Notes: generated by a model not told the origin, from the sequence alone. Numbered from the stretch's first letter, positions 8,660-18,184 are shown. The stretch: DNA of 64,000 bases from a bacterium (GCA_016932575.1 JAFGCO010000046.1:1-64000); one strand, 5' to 3'. Numbers and translations: made by a program.

Positions 8660-11278
8660 ATGAAATCTTCGGAAGTGCGGCAATCATTTCTTGATTTTTT
8701 TGCAAAGTATGACCATAAAATTGTACCAAGTGCGCCCGTCGCACCATTGGATGACCCGACTTTGCTGTTTACCAATGCCGGGATGAATCAGTTCAAGGAT
8801 GTATTCCTTGGCATGGGAACACGTGCCTACAGAAGGGCGGCAGATGCGCAAAAATGCATCCGTGTGAGCGGAAAACACAATGATCTGGAAGAGGTAGGAC
8901 ATGATTCTTACCACCATACTTTTTTCGAAATGCTCGGCAACTGGTCATTTGGTGATTATTATAAGGAAGAAGCCATTCGATGGGCCTGGGAACTGATTGC
9001 CCAGGTGTGGAATTTACCGAAGTCACAGCTTTATGCAACTGTTTTTTCAGAAGATAAGGAAGCTGAATCTTTATGGAAAAAAGTGACAGATATTGATCCC
9101 TCTCATGTGTTGCGGTTTAATGAAAAAGACAATTTCTGGGAAATGGGTGCAAGTGGTCCCTGTGGACCTTGTTCGGAAATCCATATTGATCTGGGTGAGG
9201 AGTTTTGCGATAAACAGCATGTGAAGGGACACAAATGCGGACTGAATGCCGGTTGTGCACGTTTTATTGAATTATGGAATCTGGTGTTTATTCAATACAA
9301 TCGTGATGAATCAGGGAACCTTCATCCATTACCCCGTAAACATGTGGATACTGGCATGGGATTTGAGCGGGTAACGGCAGTTTTACAGGGTAAGAAATCC
9401 AACTATCAAACGGATATATTTACACCTCTGCTTGATCGGATCAGTCAGCTGTCTTCTGTTGAGTGGAAAGAGAGCAAGCAAATTTCAGCCTTTCGGGTGA
9501 TTGCAGATCATATCCGAGCGTTAACATTTGCCATCACTGATGGCGTACTGCCTTCAAATGAAGGCAGGGGATATGTGCTTCGAAGACTTTTGCGCAGGGC
9601 GGCCCGATATGGACGGAATCTGGATATGCACGAACCGTTCATTTACAAACTTGTGCCGACCTTAATAAATACAATGGGGCACGCCTATCCTGAAATACAA
9701 GAACGCGAGAAACACACAATACATGTGATTCAATCTGAAGAAGAGCGGTTTAATGACGTATTAGACAGGGGTATAGAAATGTTTGAAATCCTTGTCGCAG
9801 ATATATTAAAAAAAGGTCAAAAGATCATACCGGGAGCTGAAGCATTCCGGCTTTATGATACTTATGGATTTCCATTGGATCTGACCCAGCTGATGGCACA
9901 CGAAAAAGGCCTGTCTGTGGATGAAACTGGATTTCATAAGGAAATGGATGAGCAAAGGAAGCGGGCTCGTAAGAGCGCTCAATTCAACATGAAGTCGAGT
10001 GATGACTGGATTATACTTACCGAAGGTGATGATTCGAATTTTATTGGATACGAAACCACGGTTTCTGATGCCAATATCCGGCAGTATCAGACATCAGACG
10101 ATCTGGTTTTACTGATTTTGGATCAGACCCCTTTTTATGCAGAGTCGGGTGGTCAAGTGGGAGACAAAGGTATTGTCAGCGGAAATGATTTCCAAATTCG
10201 AATTGACAATACACTGAAGCAGGGTGACCGGTTTATCCATATCGGCCAATTCGAATCGGGAAATGCAATCAACGATCCGGCTGTGAAAACCCGGGTAAAC
10301 CGTGATGAAAGACTCGCCACGGCCCGGAATCATACAGCCACCCATTTGCTGCATAAATCATTGAAACATGTTCTGGGTGACCATGTGAATCAGGCGGGAT
10401 CCCTCGTTGAACCGGATCGGCTTCGCTTCGACTTTACACATTTCGAGCCAATGAGCGTTCAACAGATTGATCAGGTGGAATGGAAAGTCAACCGATGTGT
10501 GCGTGAAAATCTGACCGTGGAATCGTTTACCACTTCCCTGCCAGACGCAAAGGCACAGGGTGCTACTGCTTTGTTTGGTGAAAAATACAGCGATACTGTC
10601 CGCGTAGTAAAAATTGATGAGTTTTCCATGGAATTATGCGGCGGAACACATCTTGATTCCACGGGACAGATCGGCTATTTTCGGATTATGAGTGAAGAGT
10701 CTGTTTCTGCCGGAGTACGACGTATCGAGGCAATTACCGGAGAGGCTGCGGACCACTTTCTGAGGATACAGAAAAAAACACTGCAATCTGCTGCAGCCCT
10801 TTTAAAATGCACTCCAGATGAAATCGGATCCAGAATTGAATTGCTTATTGAAGATCGAAAGAATCTTGAACGCAAACTGCGTCAGGCACAAAAGATGTCC
10901 GCGGGATCCGATCTGGAAGCGCTGCTGCAGAAAGCAGTATCCGTTCAAGGTGTTCCTGTGGTTACCGGATATATCGAATCATCAGATGTGGAAACTTTGC
11001 GAAATTTTGGTGATCAGATTCGAAATAAAATGCCGTCCGGTGTTGCGGTTTTGGGAGCAGTGATCAAAAGCAAAGTGAATTTACTTTGTGTGATTACGGA
11101 TGATCTGATCAAAGAGCGGGATTTAAAAGCGGGTGAGGTGGTGAGAGAAGCAGCGAAAATTGTTGATGGTAGCGGGGGCGGAAAGCCACATATGGCGCTG
11201 GCCGGAGGCAAGGATAAATCCAAATTACAGACAGCTCTCGATGCAGTACCGAAGATTATCCAGTCTTTTTTAAAGTGA
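8660..11278 (+). CDS. alaS: Alanine--tRNA ligase
   Basis: 872 aa, full-length. Class II catalytic core at the N-terminus (FTNAGMNQFKDVFLG, RRAARYGR), the editing domain with HTATHLLH and the C-x3-H metal site in CGGTHLDSTGQIG, and the C-terminal C-Ala domain ending GSGGGKPHMALAGGKD. It charges tRNA-Ala with alanine, recognising the G3:U70 pair seen in the tRNA at 204-276. No T-box-like leader was recognised in the upstream 280 bp. Confidence 0.98.
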   Translation: MKSSEVRQSFLDFFAKYDHKIVPSAPVAPLDDPTLLFTNAGMNQFKDVFLGMGTRAYRRAADAQKCIRVSGKHNDLEEVGHDSYHHTFFEMLGNWSFGDYYKEEAIRWAWELIAQVWNLPKSQLYATVFSEDKEAESLWKKVTDIDPSHVLRFNEKDNFWEMGASGPCGPCSEIHIDLGEEFCDKQHVKGHKCGLNAGCARFIELWNLVFIQYNRDESGNLHPLPRKHVDTGMGFERVTAVLQGKKSNYQTDIFTPLLDRISQLSSVEWKESKQISAFRVIADHIRALTFAITDGVLPSNEGRGYVLRRLLRRAARYGRNLDMHEPFIYKLVPTLINTMGHAYPEIQEREKHTIHVIQSEEERFNDVLDRGIEMFEILVADILKKGQKIIPGAEAFRLYDTYGFPLDLTQLMAHEKGLSVDETGFHKEMDEQRKRARKSAQFNMKSSDDWIILTEGDDSNFIGYETTVSDANIRQYQTSDDLVLLILDQTPFYAESGGQVGDKGIVSGNDFQIRIDNTLKQGDRFIHIGQFESGNAINDPAVKTRVNRDERLATARNHTATHLLHKSLKHVLGDHVNQAGSLVEPDRLRFDFTHFEPMSVQQIDQVEWKVNRCVRENLTVESFTTSLPDAKAQGATALFGEKYSDTVRVVKIDEFSMELCGGTHLDSTGQIGYFRIMSEESVSAGVRRIEAITGEAADHFLRIQKKTLQSAAALLKCTPDEIGSRIELLIEDRKNLERKLRQAQKMSAGSDLEALLQKAVSVQGVPVVTGYIESSDVETLRNFGDQIRNKMPSGVAVLGAVIKSKVNLLCVITDDLIKERDLKAGEVVREAAKIVDGSGGGKPHMALAGGKDKSKLQTALDAVPKIIQSFLK

Positions 11279-11337
11279 GATCTGATAAAACAGACACATT
11301 AAAAAACATACAGTCAATAAAAATGTAAAGAATAACC

Positions 11338-12090
11338 ATGAAAACCACATACGAAACATTAATGTCTATTAAAAAGAAGCGCGGAGCCGGGTATCTGGTT
11401 TTGATCGATCCGGATAAGAAAGAAATGCGGGAATTGGTATGTCTGGCCAAACAGTGCGAAGCTTCTGATGTTGACGGATTGCTGATAGGGGGGAGTCTGT
11501 TGTTTGAAACGGTTTTCGATCATTGCGTTAAAAAAATAAAAGAAGCTGTTTCGATTCCCGTGATTTTATTTCCTGGCAACAGCCGGCAGGTTTCGGGAAG
11601 TGCGGATGCAATATTATTTATGACAATGATCAGTGGCCGGAATGCCCACTATCTGATTGGTGAGCAGGTGATTTCTGCGCCGATAGTCCGTTCATTAAAC
11701 CTGGAAGCGATTCCTACAGGCTATATGCTCATCGAATCTGGCAAAACCACAGCTGCCGAATTTATGAGCAACAGTCAACCTATTCCAAGGCACAAACCGG
11801 AAATTGCCGTGGCTACAGCCATGGCAGGAGAATTATTAGGTCTGAAGATGCTTTATCTTGAAGCTGGCAGCGGAGCTGATAAACCGGTTCCGGATAATAT
11901 GATCAGAGAAGTCGTAAAATCGGTTCGTATTCCCGTTATTGTCGGAGGCGGGATTCGCGATCCACAAATTGCCCGGGACAAAGTGCTCGCCGGTGCAGAT
12001 TTTATTGTGACAGGAACAGTCATGGAGGATATGGCAAATCATTCAATGTTGAAAGAATTTGCGAAAGCAGTTCATCATGATGTACATTGA
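11338..12090 (+). CDS. Geranylgeranylglyceryl phosphate synthase family protein (PcrB/GGGPS)
   Basis: 250 aa TIM-barrel prenyltransferase. Family marks: the LVLIDPDKK motif, DGLLIGGS, the phosphate/prenyl-site segment VILFPGNSRQVSGSADAILFMTM, a Tyr/Glu segment MLYLEAGSGAD, and the phosphate-binding loops VGGGIRDPQ and ADFIVTGTV. Members join sn-glycerol-1-phosphate to a polyprenyl diphosphate by an ether bond, the first committed step of archaeal lipids. It looks closer to the larger group II GGGPS form than to short Firmicute PcrB. Its partner genes (G1P dehydrogenase, DGGGP synthase) are not in the window. Neighbours are alaS and a PHP phosphatase. Product chain length cannot be read from sequence. 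Confidence 0.9.
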   Translation: MKTTYETLMSIKKKRGAGYLVLIDPDKKEMRELVCLAKQCEASDVDGLLIGGSLLFETVFDHCVKKIKEAVSIPVILFPGNSRQVSGSADAILFMTMISGRNAHYLIGEQVISAPIVRSLNLEAIPTGYMLIESGKTTAAEFMSNSQPIPRHKPEIAVATAMAGELLGLKMLYLEAGSGADKPVPDNMIREVVKSVRIPVIVGGGIRDPQIARDKVLAGADFIVTGTVMEDMANHSMLKEFAKAVHHDVH

Positions 12091-12117
12091 GAGAAACACA
12101 GATTCTGCCGGGAAAAT

Positions 12118-12882
12118 ATGATCGATATACATACACATCTTTTGCCTGATGTTGATGATGGACCGATGAACTGGAATGAGTCACTGGAATTGTTAAAACA
12201 GGGTGAAGAAGACGGGATTCGGGGTGCTGTGTGTACATCGCATGTGCTGAATCGATTGGATGAATCACTCGAAAAGCGGCTTATTGATACTTTTCAGGAG
12301 TTGAAAGAAAGAGCCAGGCAGGAAGGCATCAGGATGGCTTTGTGGCTGGGTTCAGAAATTCATTGCCAGTCGATTTTTGAACATACGAATATCATTGCCA
12401 CTATCAATGGTAATCGTAAATATTTACTTTTTGAATTGCCATTAGGTGATTTCCCCAATGATACGCATGCAAGAATATTTCAGCTCAATCTGGAAAAAAT
12501 TACACCTATCCTTGCCCATCCTGAACGGAATATGCATATTATGAAACATCCGGAAACTGCTTTTGAGATGGTCACCCGCGGTGTGCTGATGCAGATGAAT
12601 GCAGGCAGTATAACAGGTGTATTTGGAAAGAAAGTGAAAAAGGCGGCAGAAATATTGATGGATCATCGACTTGTTCATTTTGTAGGCTCGGATTGCCACG
12701 GCATAGCTTCCCGTCCGATGATCCTCAGCAAGGCATTGAAACTTGTACAGAAACGATGGGGAAGCGAACGTGCAAAAAATCTTTTTCATCGATATCCGGC
12801 TTTAGCCATAAAAGGTGAGGCAATTCATGCGGATCCACCTGTTGCATTTAATAAAGAGAAAAAAAACTGGCTGGGGTGGTGA
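12118..12882 (+). CDS. CpsB/YwqE-type PHP-domain tyrosine-protein phosphatase
   Basis: 254 aa PHP-fold metal-dependent phosphatase. The N-terminal H5-x-H7 (IDIHTHLLPDVDDGP), the GSEIHC strand, ILAHPERN and FVGSDCHG motifs supply the metal ligands of the CpsB/YwqE family, which dephosphorylates tyrosine kinases that control capsule or exopolysaccharide export. No polysaccharide kinase (Wzc) or polymerase gene is nearby; gmhA downstream is the only sugar-related neighbour, so the target is not shown here. Confidence 0.88.
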   Translation: MIDIHTHLLPDVDDGPMNWNESLELLKQGEEDGIRGAVCTSHVLNRLDESLEKRLIDTFQELKERARQEGIRMALWLGSEIHCQSIFEHTNIIATINGNRKYLLFELPLGDFPNDTHARIFQLNLEKITPILAHPERNMHIMKHPETAFEMVTRGVLMQMNAGSITGVFGKKVKKAAEILMDHRLVHFVGSDCHGIASRPMILSKALKLVQKRWGSERAKNLFHRYPALAIKGEAIHADPPVAFNKEKKNWLGW

Positions 12883-12915
12883 ATCAATTAAAGTTATTAT
12901 TTAGGAATTATTTTA

Positions 12916-13503
12916 ATGATTGATCAAAAACAAATTGAATTGTTTATTCAAGATTCCCTGAAAGAGACGTCAGAGATGATTCGGAAAATCGGATCTTCTT
13001 GCTGCTTGTCGATTATCAATGCTTCTCATGCTATTATTGGTGCATTTCAAACCGGAAATAAACTGCTCATATGCGGAAACGGTGGGAGTGCTGCAGATAG
13101 TCAGCATATTGCAGCGGAAATGGTGGTACGCTTTCAGAAAGAAAGGTCTGGTTTGCCCGCCATTGCCCTGACTACGGACACGTCCATTCTTACAGCGGGG
13201 GGCAATGATTACGGATTTGATCATGTGTTTGCCCGGCAGGTTGAGGCTTTGGGGCAGCCCGGAGATATATTTTTAGGTTTGAGTACAAGCGGTTCCAGCC
13301 GTAATGTTGTACTGGCCATGGACAAGGCCAAAAGTATGAATGTTACTTGTATTGCAATGACCGGTGAGAAACCGGGCCCGCTTTACGAATTGGCAGATAT
13401 CGCCATTCAAATTCCTCATATTGTGACTGCCCGTATTCAGGAAGGCCATATGGCAGTTGGTCATCTGATCTGCGATATTGCAGAACAGGAACTGTTTCCG
13501 TGA
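12916..13503 (+). CDS. gmhA: D-sedoheptulose-7-phosphate isomerase (SIS domain)
   Basis: 195 aa single SIS domain. CGNGGSAADSQHIAAEMVVRF and LSTSGSSRNV are typical of GmhA, which makes D-glycero-heptose-7-phosphate for the LPS inner core. The C-terminal EGHMAVGHLICDIAE helix carries the His/Glu residues used in catalysis. This supports a Gram-negative envelope. No other heptose genes (HldE, GmhB) are in the window. Another DiaA-like SIS role is possible but less likely. Confidence 0.86.
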   Translation: MIDQKQIELFIQDSLKETSEMIRKIGSSCCLSIINASHAIIGAFQTGNKLLICGNGGSAADSQHIAAEMVVRFQKERSGLPAIALTTDTSILTAGGNDYGFDHVFARQVEALGQPGDIFLGLSTSGSSRNVVLAMDKAKSMNVTCIAMTGEKPGPLYELADIAIQIPHIVTARIQEGHMAVGHLICDIAEQELFP

Positions 13504-13569
13504 ATAAACAAAGTAAAAAATGTTGTACCTTGTGATCATATCTGCCGTTCATTAATATAAGTAATTGTC

Positions 13570-15627
13570 ATGCTTGGTTTTATCAATACATCCATTCTGA
13601 TCGGATTGATCGGAATCTCTATTCCTTTACTGATTCATCTGCTTGCTCGTCAAAAGGTAAAAAAGGTCTATTTCAGCAGTCTCGCATTTATCAGACAGAT
13701 TCAAAAGCAGCATTTTAGGCGAATACGAATCCGACAGATATTGCTACTTATTATCCGGTGCCTTGTTGTATTATTTATTGTCATGGCTTTTGCTCGACCT
13801 ACGCTAAAGACAGGAAATCTGTTTCTTGGAAAATCGAGAGTTACGGCAGTTATTGCAATGGATCAATCAATGAGTATGGCGAGAGGAGATGTTTGGACAA
13901 GGGCGCAGACAGCTGCAAAACAAATAGCCCGGATTTTGAATAACTCGGGTGATCAGGTTGCTGTCATTGGTCATTCTAAGACAAAGGCTTCATTTTGGCC
14001 TGCCCAATATTCCAAACTGCTCGAAAAGATTCAAAATGCCATGCCTCAATATACAGCCCAGTCAGCAGAATTGCTCTTGGAGGCGGCGGATAACATTTTA
14101 ACATCCGCAGAATTCAATCGGGAGCTCTACTGGATCACTGATTTGCAGGCAACCGCATTTTCAGATACTGTGGATAGTTCGCTCCATTTTTCCAGTATTG
14201 ACCATTGTTATGTGATGCCAGTCCAGGAAAAAATATCCAATATCGCTTTGACGGATGCTGGCATTGAAAATCAAATCATTTCGCCAGGAGGCGTATTACG
14301 TGTTTTTGCTCAGATCGAAAATTATTCCGATAAGCCATTTGACGCTGTTCTTGTGCGGTTATCTATGAACCAAGCCTCGGTGGCCCAAAAAATGGTGGAT
14401 TTGCCCCCCGGAGGAAAACAGCGGGTAATTTTTTCCGTGACACCTCGGGAATCCGGCTGGATTGATGGTGAAATCAAGCTGGAGGACGATGAATTTTTAC
14501 CGGATAACACCCGATATTTTTCTATATTCATACCATCCAGAATACATATTCTTATTTTAGGCAATAAGGGGCAAGATTTTCTGCCTATCCGATTCGCTTT
14601 AAATCCTGAGCATCAACGAAAAAATTTTGTTATTTCAGAAAGATATTATGGCATGGATTGGACAGAGTATCTTAACCAGACAGATGTTGTCTATGCTGTT
14701 AATTATCCTCTCTTTAATGAAATGGAAATACAGGCAATCAAACAGTTTTTAAACAGGGGCGGGGGATTCATCCTTATTCCGGGATCTGAAACCAATCTTC
14801 GGCAGCTAAACGACGGACTATTCAAAATTTATGGTTTGGTTTTTGGCAATCTTATCAGTTCTGAGAAAGCTGATGGTTATCGTTCATTCGGACAGATCGA
14901 TTATTTGCATCCTGTATTTGAACGAATTTTTGAAAAAAACCATGAACAGATTAGGTCCCCGCAGTTTTGGCAGTCAATAGAGGTTGTGAATGCAGGCAGC
15001 AGTCAAATTCTCATCAGATTTAAAGACGGCGGCCCTTTTTTACTGATTCTGCCCTACGAAAGAGGAAATTTCATTTTAATGACCAGCGGTATTTCGCCTC
15101 CATGGTCTGATTTTCAAACCCTTCCATTTTTCGCACCTTTGATACACCGCTTGGCACTTTATGGCGCAATGACATTTATTCGAGAAGAAAGTCAGGTTTG
15201 TGGGAAACCAATTCACTATATATTAAAATCGGTTCCGGACGACAACATCCCATATTCAGTGAAACTACCATCAGGAGATATAAATAAAGTACTCCCGGAA
15301 AAAGCTGGAAGGCAGATACGGCTCAGTCTGAAAACCACAGATATGCCGGGCATATACCGATTTTTAAAAAACGATTCTATATTAACAGCGAAAGCAGTTA
15401 ATATCAATCCGGCGGAGTCAGATTTTCAGCCGATCGGTTATGAAACCCTGAAAGCAAAATTATCTGATTTTCCTGTTTCCATTATTTCGGAACAGACGTC
15501 ATTAGAAGCGGCTGTCCGACATACTCGCTGGGGCCGTGAAATCGCATGGGAAATGCTGTTGATTGCCATGGTTCTTTTATTAGCCGAATTATTTTTGGCA
15601 AGAACAAGGACACATGATTCAAAATGA
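13570..15627 (+). CDS. BatA-type membrane protein with von Willebrand factor A domain
   Basis: 685 aa. The N-terminus (residues 1-80) is the double-transmembrane BatA domain: a helix at 8-25, a basic loop with LARQKVKKVYFSSLAFI, and a helix at 56-76 ending FARPTL. A VWA domain follows with the MIDAS motif D98-x-S100-x-S102. The middle holds a beta-rich periplasmic-type region and a glutamine-amidotransferase-like segment (FLNRGGGFILIPG); a last hydrophobic helix lies at about 655-675. Such proteins are common in Bacteroidetes aerotolerance-type loci, but no BatB/BatD or MoxR ATPase is adjacent. The stop overlaps the larA-like start by 4 bp (ATGA), implying translational coupling. Confidence 0.85.
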   Translation: MLGFINTSILIGLIGISIPLLIHLLARQKVKKVYFSSLAFIRQIQKQHFRRIRIRQILLLIIRCLVVLFIVMAFARPTLKTGNLFLGKSRVTAVIAMDQSMSMARGDVWTRAQTAAKQIARILNNSGDQVAVIGHSKTKASFWPAQYSKLLEKIQNAMPQYTAQSAELLLEAADNILTSAEFNRELYWITDLQATAFSDTVDSSLHFSSIDHCYVMPVQEKISNIALTDAGIENQIISPGGVLRVFAQIENYSDKPFDAVLVRLSMNQASVAQKMVDLPPGGKQRVIFSVTPRESGWIDGEIKLEDDEFLPDNTRYFSIFIPSRIHILILGNKGQDFLPIRFALNPEHQRKNFVISERYYGMDWTEYLNQTDVVYAVNYPLFNEMEIQAIKQFLNRGGGFILIPGSETNLRQLNDGLFKIYGLVFGNLISSEKADGYRSFGQIDYLHPVFERIFEKNHEQIRSPQFWQSIEVVNAGSSQILIRFKDGGPFLLILPYERGNFILMTSGISPPWSDFQTLPFFAPLIHRLALYGAMTFIREESQVCGKPIHYILKSVPDDNIPYSVKLPSGDINKVLPEKAGRQIRLSLKTTDMPGIYRFLKNDSILTAKAVNINPAESDFQPIGYETLKAKLSDFPVSIISEQTSLEAAVRHTRWGREIAWEMLLIAMVLLLAELFLARTRTHDSK

Positions 15628-16877
15628 AAGATAAAATGACCAATATTTTATACAATAAAGAATACATAAAAATTTGTATTCCTGAATCCCGACTGGATGG
15701 TGTGCTCAGTCCAAAATCAGATATGACCGAACCGGATCATGTTATTTTAAATCGGGCACTTCTGCATCCATTCGATTCTCCAAAGCTGGATGAATTTATT
15801 CGGAAGGACGAATCTCTGCTGATCATTGTCAATGACAGTGCGAGGCATACGCCGACAGCCCGGATTCTGGAGATGATCAGACCGACCATAAATAAATCGG
15901 ATGTCCAATTTTTGGTGGCTACAGGTGCTCACAGACCTCCATCGATAACTGAATTAGAATTGATATTCGGATCTTATTATCAGACACACAGGTCTCAAAT
16001 TTTTTATCATGATTGCTGGAGAGATACAGATCTGGAGTCAGTCGGCACAACCGATTTTGGTACACATGTGCTCATCAATCGTCGTGTTTTAAAGGCTTCA
16101 AAAATTCTGATTATCGGTTCTGTAGAGCCCCATTATTTTGCCGGATTTACCGGTGGGAGAAAGGCTTTGGTTCCGGGGGTGGCCGGATTTCAAACCATTG
16201 AACAGAATCATAGCCATGCGATGTCCGCTTTATCAGAACCCATGAAACTGATGGGAAATCCGGTACACGAGGATATGGTCGAAGCTGTACGGATGCTCGA
16301 TAAAAAAATATTTTCCATTCAGATGGTTTTAAATAATGATAACCGTGTTGATGCTGCATTTACGGGTGACATCCATGTATCCATGAATATGGCTGCTGAA
16401 AGGGCGAGAGAAGTATATGGAATTCAGGTTTCTCATAAAGCGGATATTGTTCTGGCTGTTACAGTGCCACCCCTGGACAGCAATTTATACCAATCCCAGA
16501 AAGCTATGGAGCATGCCAGGCTTATTTTAAATACGGGAGGAATTTTAATTCTTGTCTCTGCGTGCTCCAATGGTATCGGACCGGATGCTTTTTATCGTTT
16601 ATTGACATTGAATAAGGATTTCAATACTGTGATGGAAATCATACAGCAGGGATACAAACTGGGGTACCATAAGGCGGCCAAATGGATTGGTTTACTGCGT
16701 CAGGCATCACTTTTTGGGGTTACTCAGCTTGATCCCGAAATCCTTGGAGCCATTCATATGACTTCCTTTACATCTCTTCAGAAAGCAATCGATCATGCTT
16801 TAGAGGAGAAATCCGGAAAAGTGTGGGTGATGCCGTCGGCCAGCGTTACTGTACCGATTTGTCAGACAATCCAATAG
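15624..16877 (+). CDS. LarA-like nickel-dependent racemase (DUF2088 family)
   Basis: 417 aa, family length. The residues that hold the nickel-pincer cofactor in LarA are all in place: H103 (ATGAHRPP), H170 (EPHYFAGFTGG), K180 (GGRKALVPG, the residue that tethers the cofactor) and H196 (EQNHSH). The catalytic Asp/Arg region NDSARHTP is at 70-77. The substrate is unknown; the family includes lactate and other 2-hydroxyacid racemases. Cofactor-making larB/C/E are not in the window. Translationally coupled to the VWA protein (ATGA overlap). Confidence 0.85.
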   Translation: MKDKMTNILYNKEYIKICIPESRLDGVLSPKSDMTEPDHVILNRALLHPFDSPKLDEFIRKDESLLIIVNDSARHTPTARILEMIRPTINKSDVQFLVATGAHRPPSITELELIFGSYYQTHRSQIFYHDCWRDTDLESVGTTDFGTHVLINRRVLKASKILIIGSVEPHYFAGFTGGRKALVPGVAGFQTIEQNHSHAMSALSEPMKLMGNPVHEDMVEAVRMLDKKIFSIQMVLNNDNRVDAAFTGDIHVSMNMAAERAREVYGIQVSHKADIVLAVTVPPLDSNLYQSQKAMEHARLILNTGGILILVSACSNGIGPDAFYRLLTLNKDFNTVMEIIQQGYKLGYHKAAKWIGLLRQASLFGVTQLDPEILGAIHMTSFTSLQKAIDHALEEKSGKVWVMPSASVTVPICQTIQ

Positions 16878-16881
16878 CAGA

Positions 16882-16903
16882 AAAACGGAGAATCTGTTTT
16901 GTG
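16882..16903 (+). terminator. Weak hairpin after larA-like gene
   Basis: AAAACGGA and TCTGTTTT (one G-U pair) form an 8-bp stem with loop GAA. The T's of the 3' arm could act as the release tract. It lies just after the LarA-like stop and before the convergent ydeI remnant. Confidence 0.4.
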
Positions 16904-16918
16904 TTTATAATGGAGCGT

Positions 16919-17320
16919 TCATTTTAATCCAAGTTTTTGGCCTTTTTCCAGAAGATCAATGGATTCTTTGATGCGTCTTTCTCTGGTCTCCTGACGTTTG
17001 GCAACCACAATCCATCCAATATACTGCTTTTGAAAGGCAGCTGATAATTGATTGAAATATTCTTCCGCTTTTTTATTTATATCTAACGCGAATTGAAGTT
17101 TTTCTGGCATATCATACTGAATATTGGGTTCACTCGACTTATCCCATAGACCATTCTTCTTTGCTGTTTGTATTTTTGACAGACCCGCTATGGTCAGTCG
17201 ATTTTCTTTAATTAATTTTTCAGCGCGCTTTTTATTCATCTCGGACCATGCGCTGCACTCGTTTCTGGGCGTAAACTTTCGGACGTATTTCTTTTCATCG
17301 ATTTTTTTAATGATACTATC
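16919..17320 (-). pseudogene. 5'-truncated YdeI/OmdA family remnant
   Basis: The C-terminal two thirds of a YdeI/OmpD-associated protein. Conserved family residues start at the codon at 17318-17320 (DSIIKKIDEKKYVRKFTPR, then SAWSEMN) and run to the stop at 16919. An in-frame TAA (17321-17323) sits directly before the first conserved codon. There is no ATG, GTG or TTG until the internal ATG at 17239, which would leave only 106 residues starting mid-domain. The N-terminal part ending in the family's W-I-D segment is absent in every frame upstream. I read this as a gene that lost about 70 N-terminal codons; expression of the 106-aa remainder cannot be excluded. Confidence 0.75.
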
Positions 17321-17528
17321 TTAATGAAATAAAAAACCAAAGGAAAAATAATTTGATTTTTTATGTGATTATCGTTAATATAATAACAAATAAAATATTC
17401 GTGAATCTCAATACATGGCGCAATTCGATCGTAATTGACTTATGCTTGGGTAAATCCGTAAACTATGATGTCCCTGACAAGTATGAGATTTTACGGTGAG
17501 CATCATCAATCAATTCAGGGGATTGACA

Positions 17529-17822
17529 ATGAAATTTGAAAAACAATTTGACGGACAAAAAGAAGCCAGGCTGGGATCAGAGAAAAATCCTGCGAAGGTG
17601 CGTGTCCAGACCAAAAAACGGAGAAAAGAACTTGAAGCCGTATTCAAGGAACACGGGTGGGCATATTCCATCGAATTAGCGCCGGATAAACAGGAAGATA
17701 CAGCGGAACTTGAAATATTGCTGAATCCGGTTGAAACAATCACTGGTGAAAAGAAAATCGGACGCAATGATCCATGTCCCTGCGGAAGCGGAAAAAAGTA
17801 CAAGCATTGCTGCGGTAAATAA
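17529..17822 (+). CDS. SEC-C motif protein (PBPRA1643 family)
   Basis: 97 aa. The C-terminal 22 residues are a zinc-binding SEC-C motif with the cysteine pattern C-x-C and C-C around [18 protein letters not shown]. The N-terminal [22 protein letters not shown] and the middle resemble the PBPRA1643 family of small SEC-C (SWIM-related) proteins of unknown role. The start at ATG 17529 follows GGGGATTGACA; an in-frame upstream start at 17496 adds eleven residues not typical of the family. It stands alone between the ydeI remnant and the 18.1 kb small unit. Confidence 0.85.
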   Translation: MKFEKQFDGQKEARLGSEKNPAKVRVQTKKRRKELEAVFKEHGWAYSIELAPDKQEDTAELEILLNPVETITGEKKIGRNDPCPCGSGKKYKHCCGK

Positions 17823-18028
17823 TCACTTGACATTCCATCCAGATTAACGGAGATCCTTATGACTGCGTATCTCAGGTTTATTTGAACTGCCACATACAAA
17901 CAACCTGTCCTGATCCAAACCACGGTTTCCGATTTATTAATTTGAGTATTTTTGTAATCCATATAGATTTTTTTGTTGGATTCAGAGTCAGGTTGAAATT
18001 GACCGCAAAAAAACGGCTCTGAAAAATC

Positions 18029-18057
18029 TTGATCTAACTTAAATTTATTGCTATATT
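18029..18057 (+). promoter_or_regulatory. Candidate sigma-70-type promoter for the 36-codon unit
   Basis: TTGATC (18029-18034), a 17-bp spacer, and TATATT (18052-18057). The predicted start of transcription (about 18064) lies about 10 nt before ATG 18074. Seen in sequence; use in this organism is inferred, because FCB bacteria often use other promoter forms. Confidence 0.45.
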
Positions 18058-18073
18058 TTAACAGTGAATTGAT

Positions 18074-18184
18074 ATGAACAAAGAAAGGACGCATTCTTTG
18101 GCTTCAAAGGTCTTGATAGATTGGATTGGAGTTGCACTTGACATCATTCTCAAGGGCATTGTGCCCGCTTATCTGATATTTTAG
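18074..18184 (+). CDS. Possible 36-aa membrane-active small protein
   Basis: ATG 18074 to TAG 18182-18184 encodes 36 aa: a short basic start (MNKERTHSLASK) followed by a hydrophobic stretch, VLIDWIGVALDIILKGIVPA and then YLIF, long enough for one membrane helix with two acidic residues. A promoter-like pair lies just upstream and a perfect 10-bp stem terminator begins 2 bp after the stop, so the unit is self-contained. No clear ribosome site is visible. It could be a small membrane protein, a type I toxin-like peptide, or a leader for ackA 68 bp downstream. I do not recognise it as a family. Confidence 0.4.
   Translation: MNKERTHSLASKVLIDWIGVALDIILKGIVPAYLIF

Noticed and set aside
16919-17239. 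Intact 106-aa gene at the ydeI remnant
   Set aside because: Conserved family residues continue in frame upstream of its ATG up to an immediate stop, so the frame is a truncated relic rather than a natural short protein.
17510-18094. Minus-strand frame of about 194 codons over the SEC-C gene
   Set aside because: Antisense to a gene with a clear SEC-C zinc motif; no recognisable domain, and it also crosses the promoter of the 36-codon unit.
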